From the NCBI RefSeq assembly GCF_019649055.1, contig NW_026570235.1, positions 806,001 to 870,000 of the forward strand: a stretch of DNA of 64,000 bases. The letters are read 5' to 3'. Positions 16,207 to 27,844 of this stretch are shown piece by piece (positions within the stretch are counted from its first letter, which is position 1; every line of letters starts with the position of its first letter). The notes beneath the pieces are model-generated. The model did no database searches, was not told the DNA's origin, and saw only the letters and a list, made by a program, of their open reading frames with translations. The translations under genes and the position numbers were made by a program. This DNA comes from Paramacrobiotus metropolitanus. Its lineage: Eukaryota > Tardigrada > Eutardigrada > Parachela > Macrobiotidae.

Positions 16207-17009
16207 TTCAAACAACGAAACTTCCGTTACGCAGACACCTTACTTTTAATAAATGAAGTCTTACTTGAAGCACCAAACTCTTGAGTCCAGAACAAAGGCG
16301 ACGAGACTATTGATTCTGTTGTTTATTAGTTTTTCGTAACTTCTTAAGCGATATTTCGGTACGAGCATAACAAACTTCGAAACAAGAATAGAAAATTCAA
16401 AGCCAAAGGCCCAAAGGAGTGCGAAGACTAATACTAGTAATAAAAATTTTGAATTAACGGCCTACCGATTCACACGCGCGCCGCACAGGCGGTTGCTTAT
16501 GACTTTCATTTTGGTAATTTATGTACTTCCAGTTCCCGTATCCTTGGCCCGTACTTGCTTCCTTTCCGGCTAACGGTGCTGCCAGTTTTAAAAAATTAAG
16601 GAAAGCTTTTTCTCGCCGTTCCAGATGTTTGACGAGCACTGTGTATGAATATGCAAAACTTCAAACTACTACCGAGTTGCTACTACTAACTACTTTCAGC
16701 TCCTACGCATCTTTTGAACTTCATCTAGCTGAACTACGGCTTATCCGACGTGCTATTCACTTTGTCTCAAGCTTTATTCAACTTTCGGCCTTTTATTCGA
16801 CCATAAAGCAGAACTTTCTGACTTTTGTATAGGAACGGCGGTTAACAGCGATGTGACGATGTCCTTAATAAAATTAGGTGTTTAAAATAAACAACAAACA
16901 GAATTTATTTTTCAGTGTTTTCTTCGTGGGTCATCACTAGACGTCATCCTGAACGAATGCATCAGTCCCAGTTACAGCAGTGGTGAAAAGCAAGTACGGA
17001 GATGTTTTG
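16207..17009. other. Intergenic between ZCCHC10 and myotubularin, copy A
   Basis: About 800 bp, including the ZCCHC10 upstream region. The part at about 16655-16820 has an inverted relative at 30349-30479. No gene seen. Confidence 0.5.
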
Positions 17010-19886
17010 TTAATTTACTCTAAGGCAAATATTTAGACAGAACAAAGTAAATTCCACTAAATACAAAATAACAGCAAAACGTATATACATTCTACGTTCG
17101 AAAACCAAAAGTTTAATATCAGCAACTACCCAGCAAATGACCAGTGCCCTTTGAACATGGTTTACATGGGAAGGCGAGGTACCTTGATTAAAAGCCATCC
17201 TAGATTTTTTTGAGGCTGCTTCTTTCTTTAAATTATCTCTTAGCTCGGTCAGCTTATCTAGGGCATATAACAGTTGATGATAACGTTCTTCCATCGGTTC
17301 CTGGAGTCTTGTAGAAGGATCCCACCGAGCATAATAGCGAAGCCAAAGTTGTAGGTAACGAAGTGTGGTTAGCGGGTATAACACATTAGCTTTCGTCGAT
17401 TCTTCTGAATCGGAAAGATAGAACGGATTTCGGTAATCGTTCAAATTAGAGTTAATGAACGACCAAAGGGATTTTGTTTTTGTGCGTAATCCCTAAATAA
17501 AAAAGAAAAATAATGAACCACAGTAAACCTTGCAGTACGAGTCACAACATAAAAGCAGGATCAGCGCATGACTACAAACCTTTTCATGAATCTCCTTTTC
17601 AAAATTGCAAAGGAATGTTCCATATCGACAGTTAAAAAAGATTATCCAGAATGGCAATCAGAAGCCTTTCACTGAATTCAAAGGAATTTGGGTACTGCTG
17701 TGTTAGCTGCCATACGCAGTCAATGAACTGCAGAAATACCGGCGATCGATCGGAATCCGCTTTTTCTTCGCCATGCCCAATTCGCTAGAAACAAGTTTCA
17801 CGGATATTTTCAGTTTACATGGGTGAAAAAGATTTCGACACTTACGTGGGCAAACTTATGGCCAAAACTGACCCACTCTTTCTCTATCAGAACTTCAAAT
17901 CCGCGAATGGTACGATAGTAAGGATCCAACATAATCATCGCTAAAGCAGTTAACTGCGCCGTACGGTCCCATCCATCGCTGCAGTGCACCAGAACGGAAC
18001 ACTTATAATTCTCAATTTTATCCACAATTTTGAGAGCACCGGCAAGCACAGTCTTGATATGGTGTAACCAATGACTGTCATCCAAGTTCGATAAGAAATG
18101 GTTAGGATCCTCGATCTTCGGCGTGCACATTTCTCTCACTTTACGGAGACTCTCTCGCATGACATGGATATTGTGTATGTCCAAAAAGAGCACCTCCGTG
18201 TGCGGATAATTTTCTTCTGTTTCATAACCTCCACCTTTCGCCTACAATCATAATCAGCAGAAATCATTGACAAGAACTTATCAATTTAGGCAAATAATTC
18301 TTATCGGGATTTTCTGAGGCTACGGTTAAGTAATTTAGTAGTTTACGCCCAGAAATTTCCAGGCGCATAAAAACGACCTTTACGAAAGTGACGTTTATTT
18401 CGCAGTGAAGTCAGCTAACCTTATTAGCAACTGCATTCGCAAGAGGACGTGCATCCATAATGCACAGATGTGGACACACCGGATTCGCCTCATGAATCAG
18501 GCGCACATAATATTCATCGTCCTTACTCCGGCGACCATTCAGTCCAACCATCGGCTGGTTGCAGCGTGTGATCGTGGCATGGCTCACCGGATGGATCTAC
18601 GACAGAACGGGTATCCTAGATCGACTGCGAAACGCTGCGACACTATGTAGCAGCTCATTTGATGCTTCCTTCGGAACAGCTATCACTGCGGGATAGGTTT
18701 CACATAATCCGTATTTTAAATTGATATCGGGAATCCGCCACATGTCACGCCTTGGCGCTTATATTCCGCTCTAGCATCGTACAGTGCCCATCCATCGTGT
18801 TCCTTTTTATAATCCCTTTTGTAGCTGAATGCAAACAGCTGCCCCTTGTAAGTTACTGGAAAAGCGTATTTTATCCACAAAATTTTTCAATGAAGCCTTT
18901 TCCGATCCTTTGGGCAAACTTAAGACAATCTGCAAAGATATGAACCTGTCGATAAAGATCAAACAAACTATCGTGATCCTTACTGCAGGCGGGAATGATG
19001 AGAAAACACAATTAGGTAATCGGAAATCTGCAATATCAGCCACACCAATACGTAAATCAAAACAGTTTGCAAACGCCTCTGACAATGGCCGGCAAACTGC
19101 GAACTACTGCCCTGACAAGCCAGAACATTCAAAGAAATCGTGTGCAATTTCTGTGCCAGTTAGTTACAGCGTTTTTACCTTTCGCAAATCTTTGCACAAA
19201 ATCCGCAGTTTTAAAGAGTTATCTCCTCGATTTCCAGAGCCGCTGCTAAGCTTTTCGATAACCTGAATATTCGATAAAGGAATCTCAAAAGAAGCACTGG
19301 TATCCGGGCTGGCTTCGAAGAACACTCGGAAATTCGTCACGGTGAGCTTGCCCGATTTTGTCGTCTCTGAATACGGATCACTGTACTGCACATGCGGACA
19401 GTACAAGCTGTCCACTTTTGCTTCGCCCTCCACTAACGGCAAGCTGTTGGTGAAATCGTTAAAACTGATTCTCGGATCGCGGGCCATCATCATCAATCCC
19501 TCCCCGCTGGCCGACAGCGAGCTGGAAGACGAACTCTTGGTCGAAGGAGCAGACGCTGTACTGCGCGCTGTTCCAGGCGTCCCTCCCGAAGTGAGGGATT
19601 CCTTGTCGAAGCGACTAGCCAGCGTATGCACGCTCTCCGTCTTGTAGGTGCCAACCTCAGCAAGACTACTGCCGCTCTGGAATGCCGTCAGCGAGGATAC
19701 AGAATCTTCGCTCGGTCGACGGACAGGTGGAGGTTGATTGCGGGATGCAAAGGGATTCGGAGGATAATCGGGTTTCATTTGGTAGCCAGGATTGCTGGAT
19801 ACGGAAGACGGTGGTGCAGACACTGGTGGTGTGCTGCGTTTGGCACGCACTGGTGCTGAAGGAGCTCCACTCCCAGTGTCACTCAT
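17010..19886 (-). pseudogene. Myotubularin (MTM1/MTMR2-like), copy A, broken
   Basis: Counterpart of the intact gene at 32787-35537. Exons by homology: 19886-19179, 18929-18420, 18241-17846, 17784-17580, 17492-17010. Exon 2 lacks 8 bp near 18870, which throws the frame to a stop about 26 codons later, and 7 bp near 18746. Exon 4 has one extra A in the run at 17634-17639, giving a stop directly after ILDNLF. The normal stop in exon 5 (TAA in B) reads CAA here, so an intact frame would have run on to 17010. The PH-GRAM exon and the exon with the catalytic HCSDGWDRT remain open. At best a fragment with the Ser-rich N-terminus and PH-GRAM domain could be made. Confidence 0.88.
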
Positions 19887-20400
19887 TGGTTCACAGCAAA
19901 CAGTCCAAAGTTCCAAACAAAACGATAGTAAGTAATTAAATGGGTCAGACACAGGCGGCAGTTGCACGTGGAAGCAGTAATGAACGCGAGTCGGTTGTTA
20001 GCTAATATAGATATTACTGAACGATAAGCATACTATAATTATGTACTGAAAGTATTGTATTGTACATATTACAAGTTCCGACCACCTTGTTTAGATTCGG
20101 TCCATTCGGAACCACACACAGTACTGTTCGAGGCTCGAGAACACAAACGACAACCATGCATACGTCACTGGGTACACAATAGAAAACCCATTCAGTTCTT
20201 TTGTCGTTTCCTGATTTCGTTTTTTTATTAAAGATACAATGCAAAAATTTCAAAATGAAAATTCTTGCGGCGTTACTAAAGGTTGGTATGGCCGGTTGTG
20301 GCACAATACAGGGGTCATGCGGCATTTTTTTGTTTTTGTTTTCGCGGCATTTTTTTGTTTTTGAATTCATTACTGGTAAATGTACTGACGATTAATTAAT
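19887..20400. other. Upstream region of myotubularin copy A
   Basis: About 510 bp, similar to 35538-36040 in copy B, so it probably includes the duplicated promoter. Small indels separate the copies. No gene seen. Confidence 0.55.
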
Positions 20401-21890
20401 TTGCACGGAGCGCGAAGCGCGAGGTGCTGCAATTAAGCCTTCGTCAAGGGGAAAAATTTTGTCTGTCGCCCACGAAGAGCGTGGGTCACGCTTTTCCAAT
20501 TCCACAAGTTCTCACGTCCATTGGAGTGGTATTGCAGAGCAAACGTGCTGTTACAAGGATGTGATTTACATCGCTTTTTAATGGTGCTGGAAGCGCGCAA
20601 TAATTCTTGGTGTCGTTAGACTCGTTATTAATTCTGAATTTAAATTTTCATGGTTTTTGATTTTATAATTTGTATTGCGAAATCTTGTTGGTGAGAATTT
20701 CAATAAAACCATTTACTTTTATTCCCAACGAAATCTTTTTCGAATGACTTACGAAATGTACATGCATCCTGGCAATCCCCAGATAGTCTGCAGATCTCGC
20801 GATCGTAGTATTATACGGTGGAGTACGCCAGCTACACCTTGCAACCTCGACTGCCATCAGAACTGGGGTCGCCGTTTGTCACTCGTCCGGATCTTCTGAC
20901 TATGTCGGCCGGTTGGGATAAGGTGTTACTTTTCTGACAGGTGAGAAGAACCCCCCGACTAAAATGCCTTTCTAAGTTTAGACATTGACTAACTTCAAAC
21001 TCGAGACCTGTTGTATTGGCCTTTCGTGAAGCTCCGTTGTATGTGAGTTCTGGAAATTTACCGTGGTTCGTGTATACCGGACTGTCGTTAGTGTCGTACT
21101 TTTACAGCAGTTTTGCAATATGCACAACTGATGGATGGTAAACAGTTTTTTTGTTATATTGCGTCGCCAGTATCAAGTTAACCCGGGGAAGTTCCTCTCT
21201 GCTCTTTCTTTTTTGACGGAATCACCAACAACTGCCGTCGACGACGTACAACAGACGAAAGAATGGTCTAAAGAATGGATCCGCTGTCTTGTGAATTTGT
21301 ACAAAGATACCGAGAGCTTCGAGTTTTTGTTGACACTTCAAGAGAAAGAAGAAAAACGCTTGCGTGAAAAAGGACCCCGCTATCTTGACAAGTTTGAGGA
21401 TCTCCTCCCGTATGCTAGAACGTCCGTTGGCCGGAGCCTTACTTCAAGCCGTGCGGACCTGTCCACTTCAACCACAATTGAATTTAAATTGCAACGAAAG
21501 CTTCAGTATCTCAACGCAATTAAGGCAAAGATCAGTGAACTTGAGAAAAAGAAGGTGGTAGCCGATAAAAAAATTAATTTTGAATTGAAACGTGCTGTCA
21601 AAAATGTGACTGGGTTGTGTGATATGGTAAAATTCGAAGCCCATTGGGAAGAATACGCAGCGCTGAATGTTGTCGATAAACCTAAGCCGTATTTTTTTAT
21701 TGTTCGACCTGATCAAGAGCATGCTTGCTCTGAGGCAGGGTGCCACAAAATGTGATTGTTAGTTTCAATAAAGATGCTTTCAGTTAGATTTTTAGAATGA
21801 ATTGTGGGTTATGAGTTCGAATAACACATATGCTGCACTCCAACATGAATGTGAACATTTACCGGAAAACAGCGCTCGCGCTCGGTGCAA
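20401..21890. mobile_element. Insertion 1: TIR-bounded element carrying one ORF
   Basis: Absent from the equivalent place in copy B (about 36045). The left end reads TTGCACGGAGCGCGAAGCGC and the reverse complement of the right end reads TTGCACCGAGCGCGAGCGC, an imperfect terminal inverted repeat of about 20 bp. Inside are a short hairpin (CCCACGAAGAGCGTGGG, near 20470) and an intronless 206-codon ORF. No target-site duplication is clear, and about 26 bp of unmatched DNA follow the right end. No transposase motif is recognised; it may be a non-autonomous DNA transposon with a captured gene. Confidence 0.6.
21135..21755 (+). CDS. Intronless ORF of 206 aa inside insertion 1, unknown
   Basis: ATG at 21135, TGA at 21753-21755, polyadenylation signal AATAAA at 21768. 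I do not recognise the product. It is rich in charged residues; the middle and C-terminal half look helical (KLQYLNAIKAKISELEKKK, KAKISELEKKKVVADKKI), suggesting a short coiled coil. It ends with a Cys/His pair group (EHACSEAGCHKM). No signal peptide or membrane segment. Its neighbours all have introns, whereas this is a single exon lying between terminal inverted repeats, so it is probably the cargo or protein of the element. Real expression is likely but not certain. Confidence 0.55.
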   Translation: MVNSFFVILRRQYQVNPGKFLSALSFLTESPTTAVDDVQQTKEWSKEWIRCLVNLYKDTESFEFLLTLQEKEEKRLREKGPRYLDKFEDLLPYARTSVGRSLTSSRADLSTSTTIEFKLQRKLQYLNAIKAKISELEKKKVVADKKINFELKRAVKNVTGLCDMVKFEAHWEEYAALNVVDKPKPYFFIVRPDQEHACSEAGCHKM

Positions 21891-22035
21891 GAATGTGGTT
21901 AACAACCACCACTAGTAATAGCTACAATAAGCGTCAATCGGAATTCCCATCGCAGCTAGCTGTTGGAAGCATCAAACGCGCGTTTGACGTTTCCGGTTTC
22001 TTATAGTTTACAACTTTACATGCAGCTCTTTTTTT

Positions 22036-24462
22036 GCGGCAGGTTCATTGAACCGTGACAGGTTCTTATATGCGGTATACGACTAGAATCAGTCGTAGCA
22101 TATATGAAACTGTAGTTTCGGTTTTTGGTCTTCGATATCCGTGTGTAAACAAAAGTAATTTTTGGCGCCCGTAGAGTACGGAAGGGTCCGGCCGGTTGAA
22201 GGAAGCGGTGGGGCCCAACAGTCATGTGACATGAGTCATGTGACATGAGTCGAGTAACGATGCGTGAAACTTGTAGATGGCGTTGTTAGCTCGGCATCTT
22301 TTTTAGTTTACATTATGTGCTCCTACATTATGTAGGAGCACATTGGAATGTGCTCATACATTATGTAGGAGCACATTGCATCGGTTTCATCATTTCTTGG
22401 AGGAGAAAAACGGAACGGAACTGTAGTATCCAAACAAACGTAATCCAATATGCTCCTGCAATGTGCTCCTACATATGTAGGAGCACATTGCAATGTGCTC
22501 CTACATATATGTGCTCCTACATATGTAGGAGGACATTGCAATATGCATCTACATAATGTAGGAGTACATTGCAGGAGCATATTGTATGTGGAGATTATAA
22601 GGGGTAGGTGGTAATTATTGTGGTGTGAAAAATGGTTGGAGCATAATGTAGGAGCATATTGCATGAGCTTATTGTAGGAGCATAATATTAGATACAAGTA
22701 TCGGGTAGTAAAGACAATAAAGATGATATGTTTGAAAGAAACTGATAATGAAGGGGTGAATGTTGTAACAGAGGGAAGGTTGTAGGGGATTTTACTGTAG
22801 TCTGACATATGTGTATTCGACTTATTGGTTGTTCATACTCCATAGTTTAATGAAGTGTAACAGGAAGCAGAATGTGTTGTGTGTTATGAGTTGTGGTGGT
22901 GGATGGTGATGGATTACTGTGAAAAATTCATGAAAGTTCGAGAAAGTTGATTGGTTAATAGAGCAGACCATGATGTTCTGATCTGATGGTTATGGATGCT
23001 TAGTAACAGGTGGTTTTTATGGGAAGGAGGTTGCGATGTACATTAAAAAGTTGTTCGAGAAAGTGTTAGGGTGATTCGGTTTGTTGACCGGATTTTTTTA
23101 GTTCGGTAGGTATAGAAGGAATTCCGGAATAAGCAGAAGTTGCGTGTGAGCTGTTATGGATTTGAAGAAGTTTGCAGTGAAGAAGATTTTTCTCCTGTTG
23201 ATTATTTTGTGGTGGTTGGTTTGGATTTTAGTACAGTGCTGATTCAGGCTGCCGTGTTTTGTTTGACTTTAGTACGTTTTTTTAGCTTCTGTATGGGTTA
23301 GTAAGTTTTCTTGCACAGAGATCTGCGTTAAATGGTTTTATGTATTATTATCCTTAAATCCTTAATAAAATAATGGAAGGTGATTCTAATCGGAAGAAAT
23401 ATGCGTGAATACATGCGTGAATATAGAAAACGTAAAATGCAAATTGAGGGTAATTGGAGTAGGAAGATAATTGAAGTAAGTAATGCTGAATAAATAGGTT
23501 TATGAAGCGCTAACTATTTTGATTTGTAATAATGTGTTTTATGCGAACTGAAAAATTCGTGATTTGGAAAATTTAGATACCAGTGTGGCTGAAATCATCA
23601 TGAAAATCGGTTTTATGGATAGGGCTGCTTTATTAGATACGAATGATGTCATACCGCTTAAGTGCACACAGGGTTATGAACGTGCTTTTCCAGACCCAAA
23701 TTAAATTATAATGATAATTTATTCTGGGTCTGAAACTGAGACCCTGGACTAGAAAAAGAGCTTATCTTTGTTATGGTGGTTTACCAGGTGATCGGCTTTA
23801 TAATGTTTCACCTGAAAAATATTTTAAATTACGTCTTACTTAAAGTGCAGACAATAGGCTTCAAAAAGATTGCCCCTACGTTTTTCGAGCTCTAAATCTC
23901 TATCAACGGGATTAGTTAAAACGGAAAATCAATAATGTTCTCAAAAAGGACAATTTTTGTATAGGAAAAGATTAGGTAACAAAAGTGTGGCTAATTATTT
24001 TTACCCAAAAATTTTGTACTATACTATTTTCCTGTTTATGTACTATACTGTTCATGTACTATGCTCCTATTCATGTACTATATTATTTTCGATAACAAAA
24101 GTTTCAATTTCAAAGCCATCAGATTAAACGTCCTATTTTTATAAAGCCATTGCCGGCATTGGTGTTATCACTGCCACTAAACAGACCGACCGTTTCATCC
24201 TGGATAATGAGCTTTATTTGAAATTAATTCAACAATGAACATATAATTTTCATTCTCATCTGGAATTCTGTATGTATAGCAAAAACTTGACTACTTTCAG
24301 TCAATACTACAGAATTCTGTTAGAAATCATGCTGTTAGAAATCAAAATTATAAACCTCCTCGAGGCTGCAGTTAGATTTAGTTGGGCTCAGTAGTGCACA
24401 CAGTTACAAATACGATACTCATAAATTATTTATATTATTGTTTTTTTTTATGAACCTGCCGC
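22036..24462. mobile_element. Insertion 2: 2.4 kb segment with 13-bp terminal inverted repeats
   Basis: Also missing from copy B (about 36165). The left end GCGGCAGGTTCAT and right end ATGAACCTGCCGC are exact reverse complements. About 50 bp of further unmatched DNA follow on the right. The interior has the palindromic repeat array at 22317-22690, a hairpin at 23691-23732 (CAGACCC ... GGGTCTG) and a 30-codon ORF at 23401 beginning MREYMREYRKRK. There is no long ORF, so if this was an autonomous transposon it is decayed. Confidence 0.5.
22317..22690. repeat. Array of short palindromic repeats
   Basis: Alternating copies of TGCTCCTACAT and its reverse complement ATGTAGGAGCA, joined by ACATTGCAATGT-type links, so nearly every unit is a self-complementary hairpin. 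Regular in 22317-22380 and 22450-22580, degraded to 22690. Confidence 0.85.
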
Positions 24463-24656
24463 TGTACAATCGAGTGAAACGAGATTGGGGCCACGTAGTG
24501 TATATTTTGTTTTACGTGTAGTTCCGTCGTTCCGTTTGGAAACATTGCTTCGTAAACCATTCCGTTCACCTTTCTTATTACTGTTTTATTGCTGTTCACT
24601 GTAACTACAGTTATTCACCTTCGTACTATTGCACAAAAATAAAAAACAAAATAAAA

Positions 24657-26876
24657 TCACATTTTCATCAGGTAATCTAATGCAACCGCGGTTTCCGATC
24701 CTTCTTGATAACACAGGAATATTTCCCGTAGTGGATTATCCAAAATCCGGATATACCCAATAAGAAAAGCATGAATTCCCGAACTTGTGCTTATATGGAA
24801 TCACGTTAAATGCAAACGAAAACTTAAACTAAGCATTTAGTACCCCGATATCCAATACCGCTTGAAAAGCGACGGCGATGGATATTCAAGAAGAAGCGTG
24901 ATTTCTTCCGAATGCGATAAGGTGCTCTAAAAAACGAGCTGCTTATTTGTACGTATATCGTTACAGAATTCTAGTTTAAGTCACGGGTTAATTATATTTC
25001 TACCGTAAATAAGTTCCGTAATATGGGAATATGTCGGATAAAATCGTCAAATAACTTTGGTGGAAGAAATGAATTACGGCTGTACTCGTCTATGAGTGAT
25101 TCCAAAACCATCGACTGCGCCTTCCCGCTGATGGTTACACTAAATATTATCCCGGATCTGCAGAGTAGCAAAAGCCGAAAAGAAGTTAATCGTATTAGGC
25201 AAATTATAGTGACTTGTCTGCTATAAATGTCGGCAACGCTTCAGAATAATTACCTTCGCCTTGAGTTAATTTCTGCACCGGCAATTGCTTACGCTGCAAA
25301 GGTCACCAGGAGGAACAGAAGTTTAGACGATCGTAAAACTTATCATATGATAACTGATGTCCAAACTTATTCCTAATCAAAAGCAACTTATTTGAATAAA
25401 TATACGGTGAGCCATACAGTCAGATTTTCCGAAGACATGGAGAATAAACGGGGTGCTTGGGAAAGGCTGGCTGGGCGTTGTCCATGGGATTTTTCGCTCC
25501 CCAGAGTGAATTTTTGTGCCACATTTGGAGCCGAAGTGGTACGCACCAAGGTTCCAATTACCATTTTATCTGAAACGAAACACAACAACAATTTATCTGA
25601 AACAAAATATCAGTTTTAATAACAAAAGGAAAAATGCAATAATAAGCTATGCAATACCCTAATCAAAACTGGAGCGATTTGAATGCTGCGCGAACTGACC
25701 AAAGGAACTGTAGACATAACCAAAATAAAAAGACAAGTAATAGTAGGACAACTTACTTTCAAGCAGTCTTCATATCAATTACTGTATATAAATACTTATT
25801 CGCCACTTCCGCTGCTCTTTGGCGCACATCTGGCTTTCTGATCAGCGTACGCATCGAGGATAAAATAGTTCCAAAAAAGCATCACGTCAGCTTTCTCTGC
25901 AATAACAGATATATAATACTCGTGAATCCCAACAAATGGACAATCGTAGATAATGCTAAACAGATCGGTCGAAGCACAAGAAATTAAGCTAATTTGGCCA
26001 CGTTAGGTATCTCTTGACCAGAACACACAGAAATCCATCATACTATTAATCTAAGAAAGTAAACTACAAAGTGGATTAGAAATGATTCAACTTCGTTTTA
26101 CAGTAGTACCCTGTTCCGTACGTTTCCAAGAGGCAGCACAGCAGGAGATTCTCCTGGAATCCATAATAATATCGGCATAATAATTATATAACAATAAGAA
26201 AACAAGATTTAAGCTGTGGTGTTGTATTTATTATTCGTAACTTATTAATCGCAAATACTTCTACCTATAAAATGTCATAAGTAAATACTACCACGCATTT
26301 CCAACATACCGAACACAAAGTACCACACTTGTCCACAAAAGGTAGTAAGATGCGCCGTCATTTGCCGTTATCCCTACGTTTTGGGTAAACACTTATCACA
26401 TGTTGTTCTATTTATTATAAAGTTTAATACGACACAATGTCCTCATTTATACTAATGAGCCATACCAAGCTAATAATTCCAAATTTCAACTCATTGCCGT
26501 CAAGTAAGTAGTATGTACATGGACAGCCAAGACAGCTGTTTTTTAAATTTTTTATTCTCACTGTCGAGATCCTTTCTGCTGCGAAAGCCATTCTTATGAA
26601 GAAGTAGATATTTGTACACCGGACCATGAAGGGAGCAGAAAGATGGTTAATCATCAGCATTTGCTAAAATGTCTCAACATTCGAACATTCCATTGAATAT
26701 CAGAATATAATAAGAATATTATGTCGAACATCAAATGCTATCAATTCAAAATGAAATACAGACAGACCAATCTTTTCGCATTGTTTTGTTAACGGCAATG
26801 TTTAGGGCTTTACATAAAGATCTCCGTGCTACTAGGTATGCATTCCCATGCAAACCAAACAACTCATTATTTACAG
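24657..26876 (-). pseudogene. Gene X, copy A, 5'-truncated and broken
   Basis: Collinear with the intact exons at 36313-38648. The terminal-exon acceptor AG has become AT near 24750. The short exon near 25290 has lost one base. The donor after the exon near 25690 is altered. The exon near 25840 has lost GC and gained one T. The exons near 26390 and 26640 have lost two and one bases. The duplication edge at 26876 cuts into the next exon, so the 5' part of the gene is missing altogether. Confidence 0.8.
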
Positions 26877-26984
26877 TGTCTAGGTTTTTTTTTATGGGAT
26901 ACGAGTACTGTTGTAACCAAAATGTAACCAGCCATACTCTAATATCCCTGGGGCCTGTATAAACTTCTCAGCTAGTGCTGGTAT

Positions 26985-27240
26985 AAGGCGGCATCCATAA
27001 ATTACGTCACGCAAGTTGGGGAGGGGGAGGTCCTGAAAGCGTTACTGTTGTTACAAAGGAGGGGGGTATTAAAAACTTTGTTATGATTCTGACGTCACCA
27101 TGCTATATCTATGGAGGGTTCTAAATTTGTTACGTAGCGCTCAGGGGAGGGGATCTGAGTTTGTTAGCACTGGTGACATAGGGGAGGGGGGGTATCAAAA
27201 TGTCGAATTTTTGCGTTACGTAATTTATGGATGCCGCCTT
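26985..27240. mobile_element. MITE-like element with 30-bp terminal inverted repeats
   Basis: The left end starts AAGGCGGCATCCATAAATTA and the right end is its reverse complement; over 30 bp the two differ at one base. The 256 bp between have G-rich stretches and no ORF. End sequences of this kind (GGCGGCATCCATAAATTACG) are, as I recall, widespread in animal genomes. No target duplication could be defined. Confidence 0.82.
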
Positions 27241-27314
27241 TGAAGCTGCCATAACTAGCATGAAGTCGTAATTACAGACTACGGAAGTCTGTAATTACAA
27301 GGTTATAACCTTGT

Positions 27315-27842
27315 GTTCGTTAAAAGTTCGTTAATTGTGACGAGAATAAAACCGTCGTTAAATCAGAGTACGAGTACATTTTTTGAAGTTTTCAGAGATA
27401 TTATAATCGTTCTCGCAGGGTATCAGATCTGATACCCTGCGAGTACGATTATTGATTATTCGTAATTGGTCAATATGGTTTATTGTAAATCTAGATTTAT
27501 TAACAAATATTTGACCACTTTTTGCACCACTGTATTCGTGCTTTTGCATTCAAGTTTAGGCTACACCAAACGTACAATACGTATACTTCAGCTATTTTTA
27601 TTGGTCGAGATTAAAATCTTTGTACGAGGGTCAAGATTCGAGAGCCTTCTTGCATCGCTCATCCGTTTTTCCCTCACATGCGATTTTTTTAACCGTCAGA
27701 CTCGTCGCGCGCACGTCCAGTCTGTTTCCAATCCCTGTTTTTGAGTGTAAATACAGGTTCTGCAGCTGTCGAAAATTTTTCCGGCCACGTCTTCGGTGCA
27801 TTATTTAGTTCTATAATTTTACATATTGGTAACTACCACGGA
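27315..27842 (+). promoter_or_regulatory. Inverted duplicate of the calsequestrin 5' flank
   Basis: Reverse complement of 14055-14530 with small indels and an internal rearrangement at 27405-27480. It ends three bases before an ATG (27845), just as the source ends about 20 bp before the calsequestrin-like ATG. If the source holds a promoter, this copy is placed to drive the plus-strand ORF. Confidence 0.7.
27405..27450. repeat. 46-bp palindrome
   Basis: Centred on AGATCT between 27427 and 27428. All base pairs match outward to the ends except one (27411 against 27444). One half equals the source text at 14425-14444 (GATACCCTGCGAGTACGAT); the other half is its mirror. Confidence 0.95.
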
Positions 27843-27844
27843 TT

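Larger units (their letters stand above)
15022..26876. repeat. Duplicated block, copy A
   Basis: Collinear with 30481-38568. It carries ZCCHC10, myotubularin and the 3' part of gene X in the same order and strand. Relative to copy B it has two insertions (20401-21915 and about 22031-24510). Left edge: shared text starts at TTCCATAAGCAA. Right edge: sharing stops after CAACTCA-TATTTACA. Confidence 0.92.

Noticed and set aside
14098-27808. Matching 62-codon ORFs at 14098-14286 (-) and 27620-27808 (+)
   Set aside because: Both fall in the duplicated calsequestrin 5' flank. Their middles are in different frames because of indels, so the resemblance comes from the DNA duplication, not from a conserved peptide.
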